Below are positions 31,380-37,751 of a stretch of 39,925 nt of DNA, piece by piece (within the stretch, counting starts at the first letter, position 1; each line of letters opens with the position of its first letter). The translations under genes and the position numbers were made by a program. Below the pieces are notes generated by a model, which worked only from the letters and a program-made list of their open reading frames with translations, searched no databases and was not told the DNA's origin. Source of the stretch: Rhizorhapis sp. SPR117 (GTDB taxonomy: Bacteria > Pseudomonadota > Alphaproteobacteria > Sphingomonadales > Sphingomonadaceae); assembly GCF_021742065.1 (NCBI RefSeq), contig NZ_JAKKIE010000038.1:1-39925 (forward strand), in the 5' to 3' direction.

Positions 31380-32405
31380 CTATACGCTCGACGCAGGCTG
31401 CGGGGCGGAATTATAGATGTCCGCCGCCCACTGCTCGATCCATCCCGCGGTCATCGCGTCATGATCCAGCGCTCCCTCCTCGACCAGCCCGCGGATTTCG
31501 GCTCTGGCTCGGGCAATCGCCCATTCCCAGCGGTCATCGGGAGGCCGGTCGGCGATCAGTAAAGTCAGTTGCCTCTGATGATCGCGTGCAGGGCCGGACG
31601 ATCGGGTGAGCTGGCTGCGCGCCCATCGCTGCATGTGATCGGCCACCAAGGCGTCGGTCTTCGCGATGCCGCGGCGGAAGGCGTCGCGGCGCGCGGCTTG
31701 ACCATATGCCTGGCTGTCGATCGAGGCTATCCGGTGCTCCAGCCCCTTGAGATAGGAGAGCGCTGTGCCCTTGACGCCGAAGGCATGAACCAGGACGCCT
31801 TGAGGCAAGACGCGGTCGAGATGATCGAAGACGGCCACGAGACCATCGGGGCCCGCCACATGACGGCGACACATCGATCCGATGCCGATCAGCGTGCCCG
31901 GCGAAAGGGGATGCGCCAGTCCTTCGAGACAACGTTCATAGTCTTCGGGACGCCGTCCCTGGATGACCGGCATCAGGCGGCGATCGATACCGAGGTCGCG
32001 GGCGCGGGTACGGCAGTCGAGATTGACGCGGATGGTGCGCGCGATGCGGTCGAGCACTTCGTCGCGGTCGCGGGCGATCTCGGGTTCGACGCAATAGTCC
32101 ATGCTTGCGAACCAGCGAAAGGGGTAGCTCGCGGCCAAGATCATATAGTCGTCAACGGTCCACGGATAGGCGCCATAGTGGGCCAAGGCGACGAAGCCGG
32201 CGGAGTCGAGCGCAAGGCTGGCGAGACCGGGTGCATGCTGGAGCTGTTGAAGGTTCCATCCGAGCCATTCCGGCCAGCCACGGCGCCGGGTCCAGCGTGA
32301 GAGGGCATTTGCCGAGATGAGCGCCGGCATCTGCATGCCTTTGGCGCGCCGGAGGATGGGACCTTCGCGAAGATGCGGCAGCCCGACCATGATCTCGATA
32401 GCCAT
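31380..32405 (-). CDS. DpdA-like deazapurine transglycosylase
   Basis: A 341-residue protein of the tRNA-guanine transglycosylase fold, similar to the DpdA enzymes that exchange guanine in DNA for a 7-deazaguanine. Family-like motifs are LALDSAGF (Asp67), ASMDYCVEPE (~100-109), VIQGRRPEDY (Gln149), GIGSMCRR (174-181), VHAFGVKG (206-213) and ASIDSQAYG. In the last, Asp230 sits where the transglycosylase nucleophile is expected. No preQ0 synthesis genes are nearby, so the base would come from the host queuosine pathway. The N-terminal extension to 32867 lies over the next gene. DNA rather than tRNA as substrate is inferred from family and context. Confidence 0.75.
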   Translation of the reverse strand: MAIEIMVGLPHLREGPILRRAKGMQMPALISANALSRWTRRRGWPEWLGWNLQQLQHAPGLASLALDSAGFVALAHYGAYPWTVDDYMILAASYPFRWFASMDYCVEPEIARDRDEVLDRIARTIRVNLDCRTRARDLGIDRRLMPVIQGRRPEDYERCLEGLAHPLSPGTLIGIGSMCRRHVAGPDGLVAVFDHLDRVLPQGVLVHAFGVKGTALSYLKGLEHRIASIDSQAYGQAARRDAFRRGIAKTDALVADHMQRWARSQLTRSSGPARDHQRQLTLLIADRPPDDRWEWAIARARAEIRGLVEEGALDHDAMTAGWIEQWAADIYNSAPQPASSV

Positions 32406-32413
32406 GGCGGCAT

Positions 32414-32890
32414 CTAGACCGACGGTGGCGGTAGCGGCCGTCCTGTCTCGTCGTACCGGCCGGGGTCGGCTCCAGGTACGTGCCAGCCGAACATCGATCC
32501 GGCCAGCATGGCGGCGATCTGCGCGGGCGACGCGTCGAAGGTCGCGTTGATCCGATCGGCGGTCATGCCTTCCGGAAGCGGCCAGTAACCGGGCTCGCCG
32601 CGTTTGATGACGATCGGTTCGCCGCTGCTGGGCAGGAAGGCAGCGCACATCTCGGGGAGCCTGGCGAGATTGGCGAGCCGGCGTTCGGCGGTGTCGAGCG
32701 TCGCCTTCTTCAGATCGCAGAGCCAGGACGGCCCCAATTGATTGCGAACCCGACGCAGAGAAGCGCCAAAGGGTTCGAAATCGTCTCCGCCGTTCATCCA
32801 CTTGAGGGACAGTGCCTCTTTCCAGCGCCGGCCATGGCGCGCGCGGAAATCGACAAGAGCACGCCACATGGCGTCATCGGGTTCGGTCAT
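32414..32890 (-). CDS. Conserved hypothetical protein, 158 aa
   Basis: Starts MTEPDDAMWRALVDFRARHG with GAGGA upstream. 'FRARHGRRWKEALSLKWMNG' and 'LRRVRNQLGPSWLCDL' follow a pattern (R.HG..WK..L...W and LR.LRN..GP.WL) that I recall from small conserved proteins on alphaproteobacterial plasmids with no known role. The C-terminal end is Pro-rich. It sits nine bases upstream of the DpdA-like gene, so the two are almost certainly co-transcribed. Confidence 0.65.
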   Translation of the reverse strand: MTEPDDAMWRALVDFRARHGRRWKEALSLKWMNGGDDFEPFGASLRRVRNQLGPSWLCDLKKATLDTAERRLANLARLPEMCAAFLPSSGEPIVIKRGEPGYWPLPEGMTADRINATFDASPAQIAAMLAGSMFGWHVPGADPGRYDETGRPLPPPSV

Positions 32891-32938
32891 GATCAAGATC
32901 CTCGGCAGGTGGCTGGGTTCGGCCGGCGCGATCGCAGG

Positions 32939-33715
32939 TCAGGGTGCAATCGAAGGAGGCGTCTGGCTGGCCCCGACGTCGCCGGTCGAGCGCCGGGATG
33001 GCGGTCGCGAATAGGGGGTACTGGTGTAGCCATGACCGACGCGCAGATCGTCGCTTCGGCCAAGCCGCCGGAAGAGGGTGTCGGCGACACGCGCGGCGAC
33101 ATCGTCCGCGAACGCGAAGACGGTGTCAGCGCGGGAACGCACGGTGATGTAGAGATAGCCATAGCCGCCGGGGCATTCAGCAAGGGTATGGGCTTCGAGA
33201 TCGCCGAGCTTTCGGTGGATGATCGGCGATACGCGGGCCCAGTCGAGACCTCCGTGCCCACAACCCAGCGCCGGCAAGGCAATGGTCGTCGGACCGAGCG
33301 GCCGGACGAAATCATGGAGCGCGTCGAGGCCGGATTCGACATCCTCGTAGCGCGAGGCATCCCGCCAATGCCGCTTGGTCGGCAGGTTGACGATCAGCCT
33401 GCCTGTCGCGGACTGCCAGACATGGAGACGCCCGGGCCGCACCATCCCGGCGCGACAGGCGCGCTGATAGTCCAGAAACATCGCAGGATAGTGTCGCTTG
33501 AACGCGAGCGCGACACCGGCCCCCATCACCCCGACGCAGTTCACGGCGTTCACGAGAATGTGGGCGGACGCCTCCAGCATATCTCCGCGGATATGTTCGA
33601 TCATGGCTCGGCTCCGGACGGCTTGCCAGCGGGCGGCCGACGGGGATGCTTCGCCGGAAGAAGACGTCGCCTCGGCCACCATGCGGTCCTTGGTCTTGGC
33701 GAGCGCAGCTTTCAT
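32939..33715 (-). CDS. DarG-like macro-domain protein
   Basis: The macro domain starts MIEHIRGDMLEASAHILVNA, then CVGVMGAGVALAFKRHYP, VNLPTKRHWRDASRYED and ALPALGCGHGGLDWARV. This is the TARG1/DarG type that removes ADP-ribose, including from DNA. ATG 33604 begins the domain with GGAG upstream. The frame is open and coding-like to ATG 33715, which lies ~20 bases from a polypurine leader, so a 37-residue extension is possible. The C-terminal ~80 residues are not macro domain. No DarT toxin is adjacent, so this may be an orphan antitoxin or defence against DNA ADP-ribosylation. Confidence 0.8.
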   Translation of the reverse strand: MKAALAKTKDRMVAEATSSSGEASPSAARWQAVRSRAMIEHIRGDMLEASAHILVNAVNCVGVMGAGVALAFKRHYPAMFLDYQRACRAGMVRPGRLHVWQSATGRLIVNLPTKRHWRDASRYEDVESGLDALHDFVRPLGPTTIALPALGCGHGGLDWARVSPIIHRKLGDLEAHTLAECPGGYGYLYITVRSRADTVFAFADDVAARVADTLFRRLGRSDDLRVGHGYTSTPYSRPPSRRSTGDVGASQTPPSIAP

Positions 33716-33734
33716 CGAGACCCCGACAGGCTTT

Positions 33735-33755
33735 GCCTTCCCCCTCCCCCTATAC
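33735..33755 (-). promoter_or_regulatory. Polypurine leader tract
   Basis: Minus-strand GGGAGTATAGGGGGAGGGGG, ~20 bases before the upstream start (33715) of the macro-domain gene. Confidence 0.45.
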
Positions 33756-33981
33756 TCCCTCAATCCGGTCTGCGCGGATCGCGAGAGCCAGGTTTCGATC
33801 GCGCGCGGGGGGTGACAGGTGCGGCCGATTCCGGCTGATACGGTGAGGCGCGGCATGATGGTGGCACCACTGTCGTTTCCGCGGAGTCACGGTCTGCGGC
33901 TATTCCGGCGCCAATCTCGGAAAGCGGTTCATCGGTTATTGCTGATAGTTGGGGTAGCATGAACCGGGTGGCCGAACCGAT

Positions 33982-34479
33982 GTGAGGAGCAAGGAAGTAA
34001 GTGACGACGTGGGTGGAATCTTGAGCGGCGTCGGCCGGAAGACGGGGCACGCTGTTCTGGTCGTGTCGATATGGACTTGCATGTTGGGAGTCGCGCTGGC
34101 GTCGGCGGAGCCCAGCGCGAAGGGCCGGATCGCTTATGTCATTGATGGCGATACATTCCGCATGGAGAGCGGAGAGCGCATTCGCATCGCCGGGGTCGAT
34201 GCCGCGGAAAGCCAAGCGGGAAATGCCAAATGTCGGCGCGAACTGACGATCGGAAACGATGCGAAGAGGCGAGCGACAGCATTGCTGGAGGGGCGCATCG
34301 TCGAATTAGCGCGGGTCGGTCGCAGCTATAACCGCACGGTCGCGAACGTCCGGCTCGAGGGGCGCGACGTCTCGGCAATCCTCGTCGACGCCGGAGTGGC
34401 GCGTTGGTGGCCGCGTGGAAAGCCCAAGCCGGACTGGTGCGGCGGGACCTCTTCGGCACGTCATGAGGCCGACCGCTAG
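33982..34479 (+). CDS. Exported thermonuclease (SNase-like)
   Basis: About 150-165 residues with a staphylococcal-nuclease fold. A hydrophobic N-terminal segment (AVLVVSIWTCMLGVALASA) ending in A-S-A is a likely signal peptide, so the enzyme should act outside the cytoplasm. Catalytic positions are visible: VIDGDTF (Asp), IRIAGVDAAES (Arg, Asp, Glu) and YNRTVANV (Arg). It would cleave DNA or RNA using calcium. The start is uncertain: GTG 33982 or 34009, or TTG 34021. Its TAG and the stop of the convergent gene share the four bases CTAG. Confidence 0.8.
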   Translation: MRSKEVSDDVGGILSGVGRKTGHAVLVVSIWTCMLGVALASAEPSAKGRIAYVIDGDTFRMESGERIRIAGVDAAESQAGNAKCRRELTIGNDAKRRATALLEGRIVELARVGRSYNRTVANVRLEGRDVSAILVDAGVARWWPRGKPKPDWCGGTSSARHEADR

Positions 34480-35177
34480 GCGCTGGCCGGCAACCACTCG
34501 TAGAGGAGGTGCTCGTCCGGATCATATTCGTTGCCGTTGGCGATGCGAATGAAGCGGCCGTCGCAGGCAAAGCCGGCGGCGCGCGGGAACGTCAGATAGG
34601 ATTTGGTCTCGAAGATGAGGTCACCGGACCTGACAGCCGTGACGGTCCTGGTCGTGCCCAGCGCGCGATGGCCTTTCGGCGCAGCGACGAGCCTGAGTTG
34701 ATCTCCCGGCTTGAGCCGGCGCTTGAACGCGGCGAGCGAAACAAGGGAGTCGACGGGATTGGCCCTGCCCCGTCTATTTGCGAGCGCGGCCCAATATGCC
34801 GAGCCGATCCGCACATCGGCATAGAAGGAGCAGCGCATATAGTCCTGGTAGAAGTTGGACCGGGTGAAGCCGAAGCGCTCGAGCTGGTCGCGGATCTGGA
34901 CGACGAATTCGGTGCGTGCTTCGCGATCGGCAAGGTCATCCTGCGCGTCGAGAAGTTCTGCGATGATCTTTCGCCCGTGGGCGAAGGTTTCGCCGCGAAC
35001 CGAGAAGCGCATCTCGCGGCAGGTCGCGTTGAGATGGGTCTCGATGCGCCGGCAGAGCGAAGGAAATGGCTCGTTCGGACGGTAAAGATCCCCCTCGTAG
35101 TGGAAATTGCCTCGTTCATCATGCTCGATCTGGCTAAACAGGCGCGTGCCAGCATTCGCCGCGGATGCGTCGTTCAT
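34476..35177 (-). CDS. Hypothetical protein, 233 aa
   Basis: Starts MNDASAANAGTRLFSQIEHD with AAAGG upstream. The first half is helical and charged (RKIIAELLDAQDDLADREART), with SNFYQDYMRCSFYADVRIG in the middle. The C-terminal half looks like a beta barrel with a basic face (LVAAPKGHRALGTTRTVTAV, LIFETKSYLTFP), possibly for nucleic-acid binding. No family recognised. It is followed convergently by the thermonuclease. Confidence 0.65.
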   Translation of the reverse strand: MNDASAANAGTRLFSQIEHDERGNFHYEGDLYRPNEPFPSLCRRIETHLNATCREMRFSVRGETFAHGRKIIAELLDAQDDLADREARTEFVVQIRDQLERFGFTRSNFYQDYMRCSFYADVRIGSAYWAALANRRGRANPVDSLVSLAAFKRRLKPGDQLRLVAAPKGHRALGTTRTVTAVRSGDLIFETKSYLTFPRAAGFACDGRFIRIANGNEYDPDEHLLYEWLPASA

Positions 35178-35206
35178 GGATTTGCCTTTCTGGAACGGGA
35201 AGAAGT

Positions 35207-35416
35207 TCAGGCGCGGAGCGCGGGATCGATCTGTTCCTCATCCGCGGCGTCGGTGCTCCAGACGATGGCGTCGATCAGATGCTGGCCGCCGGCGAGGATG
35301 TCCGTCTCACGCGCCATGCAGATGGACGTCCCTGGCGCAAGAAGGCACCAGGTTTCGCCCGTGGCGGCATGTCTGGCCATCGCCGCCAGCTGGCGGTCCC
35401 GGAACGTTGGCGGCAT
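35207..35416 (-). CDS. Small hypothetical protein, 69 aa
   Basis: MPPTFRDRQLAAMARHAATG, then ETWCLLAPGTSICMARETD and an acidic end. GGAG lies eight bases before ATG 35416. The frame extends to 35578, but those codons are shadow. It lies 29 bases upstream of 34476-35177 on the same strand. Function unknown. Confidence 0.6.
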   Translation of the reverse strand: MPPTFRDRQLAAMARHAATGETWCLLAPGTSICMARETDILAGGQHLIDAIVWSTDAADEEQIDPALRA

Positions 35417-35511
35417 GGGGAGGCTCCGAAAGCGGCAGCGGCCCGGTCGCCCGAGCCTTTGGCCGAAGTGATCCGCGGCGGGCGCGGTATTGGAGGATTG
35501 GTGCCCGCGTG

Positions 35512-35682
35512 TCAGTGCGGGCGATGTGGCAGCTCGGGCGTGGTCTGCGCGTCCACACGGGCCGCTATCCAGGCCCAATAGCCGAGGCGCGTGTCATCGT
35601 TCGCAACCTGGGCTTTCCAATCGCCCACCGGATGGTCGGGATGCTCGCCCCAAGGGCCGTATGTCCGGAAGGAATTGATCAT
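35512..35682 (-). CDS. Stand-alone GYW module protein, 56 aa
   Basis: MINSFRTYGPWGEHPDHPVG, then DWKAQVANDDTRLGYWAWIA. It matches the C-terminal module of the fused protein at 25962-26630 (WGALPDHPVTDW, VANGDTRLGYWDWV). The start overlaps the stop of the family A gene upstream by ATGA, so split gene and fused gene keep the same order. Confidence 0.7.
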   Translation of the reverse strand: MINSFRTYGPWGEHPDHPVGDWKAQVANDDTRLGYWAWIAARVDAQTTPELPHRPH

Positions 35683-36187
35683 GTCAGACCCTCCTGCGCG
35701 AGAGCTTCGGCCAGCATTTTCCCGGTCGTGTCGAACTCGATGCGATCGGTGAAGATCGCACGGCACTCGCCGCCGAATTCGCCTGCGCGGGCGCGGGAAC
35801 AGGCTTCCGCCCATCCGAAGCCGATCGGACCGGCCTTGAGTGTCTCGCTGCAACATTGCCGGAGAGGCGAGGCGATCGGCTCGGGCTGGACGTCGGTCAT
35901 CCCGAAGATGATTGCCGAGCAGCGATCCGGGCCGTTTCGGTTCCGGTGTCGAGGTGACGTTCTGCGCCGAGATGCGGATAGTCGGGGCCAGCGAATATGG
36001 CGCGAAAGCCGGACCAGAGATCGGCGGGATCGATCGGGGGAAACGCAGCGGGAAGCGAAGCGGTTGATGGCGCACGTCGCTCCATTCGCGCAAGCTCGTC
36101 GCATGCCAGGAGGGCCTTCTGGGCAAGCGCGGCTTCGCGAGCGGCGCACGCGAAGCGAAAGTCGCTCTTGAGGACGTGATCAGTCAT
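35679..36187 (-). pseudogene. Family A gene with an apparent frameshift
   Basis: The N-terminal part (MTDHVLKSDFRFACAAREAA to GPDYPHLGAERHLDTGT) starts at 36187. The C-terminal part (IIFGMTDVQPEPIASPL, PIGFGWAEACS, EFGGE, to LAEALAQEGLT) ends at 35679. They lie in different frames, and each stops making sense near 35900-35930. Comparison with 25962-26630 shows that one continuous protein of about 168 residues is expected. One base gained or lost, or a sequencing error, explains it. Confidence 0.65.
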
Positions 36188-36665
36188 GGTGGAAGTCCGC
36201 CGCGAGCGAGCCCGGGTCCCCTGCCTCGAGCAAAACAATCGGAGGCGGAGTGAATTCGGCGCTGCGAAACCAGTCCTCGATCTTCTCGATAGAACCGAGA
36301 TCGTGGATCTCGTTCCGGGTGAGCACGACCTGCTCGCTTTCGTTCATTTCGTAATGGCGCGGCTGGCCCTGCAAGTCGTAGACGACGAGCTCGGGACCGA
36401 AGACTCCGGAGCAGCCGCCGGAAGTTCGCCGGAAAGGAAGCTTGTGCTGGCGGCAGAAGCTTTCGACAGTCTCGAACATGCCCCCGGGAAGGTCATAGGC
36501 GCAGATTTCGAGGACATTGCCGGTGGTGATCGTATCTTCCTCGACGGGCTCGCCCTCCCAATCGAGCCGCCCGTGGTCGGTTGCTATTGCCTCGATGAAC
36601 GCCGGAAGTTGGATGCGTGAAAGGGTGCCCCCAATTTGCATGGAGGCGGAAGCGCGGTCTGCCAT
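36180..36665 (-). CDS. Hypothetical protein, 161 aa
   Basis: Starts MADRASASMQIGGTLSRIQL with GGGAG upstream. Strand-rich N-terminal half (LPAFIEAIATDHGRLDWEGEP), then LEICAYDLPGGMFETVESFC and a Gly/Cys turn (RRTSGGCSGVFGPELVVYD). The C-terminus ends in FHHD. 'GMFETVESFCRQHKLPFRR' looks like a helix presenting a basic patch. A polypurine leader lies ~55 bases upstream. It is probably co-transcribed with the family A gene downstream, which it overlaps by 8 bases. Confidence 0.65.
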   Translation of the reverse strand: MADRASASMQIGGTLSRIQLPAFIEAIATDHGRLDWEGEPVEEDTITTGNVLEICAYDLPGGMFETVESFCRQHKLPFRRTSGGCSGVFGPELVVYDLQGQPRHYEMNESEQVVLTRNEIHDLGSIEKIEDWFRSAEFTPPPIVLLEAGDPGSLAADFHHD

Positions 36666-36719
36666 GTTGGTCTCCCGGGAGAAGCAGTTGGTGCGGGCAA
36701 ATTGCGATGCCCACTCCTT

Positions 36720-36738
36720 CATTCCTCCCTCCCCCTTT
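36720..36738 (-). promoter_or_regulatory. Polypurine leader tract
   Basis: Minus-strand AAAGGGGGAGGGAGGAAT, ~55 bases before the start at 36665. Confidence 0.5.
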
Positions 36739-36872
36739 GACTCAGCCAGTTTCAATGAGCAGGAACAGTGTTTTACCGCTTCGAAAGCCGCAGCCCCTAT
36801 CGAGGGCGATCGCTATTTCACGTTCTTAACGTCCCGTGGCCCGTCGAAATCGGGTCGACGGGAAAAGCGGTG

Positions 36873-37169
36873 TCAATCCTTGCCCGCCGCTCCGATTAGA
36901 TGCCGGAGCTTCGACCAAGCCAGTTCCTCCCCGGCGCGCAGGCCCCGATTGAGGCCCTGTCCGTAAAGCCGGTAGGCCGCTGCGGTGACTTCGGGTGTCG
37001 CGGTGACGGGGAGGAGAGTGACGAACTGGCCTTCATCATCGAGGAGCTCGAAGACATCGCCGCTACCGGTGAGATTGGTGATGGCGATCTGGGCCACACT
37101 GCCGAGCCTCGTCAGGTCGAGGTTGAAGGCGTCGACAAAATCCTTGTCGACCACAGGTTTCTTGGACAT
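36873..37169 (-). CDS. Hypothetical protein, 98 aa
   Basis: MSKKPVVDKDFVDAFNLDLT, then SVAQIAITNLTGSGDVFELL, a strand pair, and a helical C-terminus (AYRLYGQGLNRGLRAGEELA). GGAG lies eight bases before the ATG, and a polypurine leader ~45 bases upstream. Divergent from the acetyltransferase gene. No family recognised. Confidence 0.65.
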   Translation of the reverse strand: MSKKPVVDKDFVDAFNLDLTRLGSVAQIAITNLTGSGDVFELLDDEGQFVTLLPVTATPEVTAAAYRLYGQGLNRGLRAGEELAWSKLRHLIGAAGKD

Positions 37170-37213
37170 GAGGTATCTCCGAAACGCGATCGCAACCGCG
37201 CGATCGCATTTCG

Positions 37214-37230
37214 CCGCCCCCTTCCCTTCT
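37214..37230 (-). promoter_or_regulatory. Polypurine leader tract
   Basis: Minus-strand AGAAGGGAAGGGGGCGG, ~45 bases before the start at 37169. Confidence 0.45.
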
Positions 37231-37266
37231 TGCGCTCAGGCCGTCCGGTATGCGTCGGACGGCAGA

Positions 37267-37740
37267 ATGTTTCGACCCGATGCTGATTGCGACATGGCTA
37301 ATCGCGGGATAGCCACGGCCTATGCCCGCCAGAGCCATGAACAGAATGCGTCGAAGACCTTTTGCGCGATCGATCCGGCCGCACCCGGCCGCGTGCTGGG
37401 ATTCTACACCGTCATGCCGTCGGCGATTGCATACCACAATGTGCCGGCACCGCTGACGAAAGGCTTGGCCCCGCACGAGGTTGCTGGTTTCCGGCTGGCG
37501 ACCGATGTTGCGGTTGGCGGCTGGGGACTGGGCGGCCAGCTTCTCGTGGCCGCAGCCCTGCGATGCCTGCGGGTCGCGGCGGATGCTGATGGCATGCTGT
37601 TGATCATCGATGCGAAGAATGAGCGGGCAGCGCAATGGTATGCGAGCTACGGCGCCGAAACGCTGCCCAATATTCCGCTAACGCTGGTCATACCGCTTGC
37701 ATCGTTCGTGGCCGAGCTCAAGGCAAAGGGACAGCTTTGA
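37267..37740 (+). CDS. GNAT acetyltransferase, orphan toxin type, short N-terminus
   Basis: About 157 residues of the GNAT fold, close to the acetyltransferase toxins that block tRNA charging. Typical parts are YARQSHEQNASKTF (~18-31), LGFYTVMPSAIAY, the acetyl-CoA loop GGWGLGGQLLVAAALRCLRVA (~84-104) and LLIIDAKNERAAQWYASYGA. GGACGG lies just upstream of ATG 37267. The N-terminus starts about 20-25 residues later than relatives I remember, so the protein may be truncated. No ribbon-helix-helix antitoxin gene lies upstream, where one is normally found. Confidence 0.75.
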   Translation: MFRPDADCDMANRGIATAYARQSHEQNASKTFCAIDPAAPGRVLGFYTVMPSAIAYHNVPAPLTKGLAPHEVAGFRLATDVAVGGWGLGGQLLVAAALRCLRVAADADGMLLIIDAKNERAAQWYASYGAETLPNIPLTLVIPLASFVAELKAKGQL

Positions 37741-37751
37741 CAGCCGCCTGG

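Noticed and set aside
33760..34215. Minus-strand 151-residue frame opposite the thermonuclease
   Set aside because: It is antisense to a clearly recognisable enzyme and has low-complexity composition.
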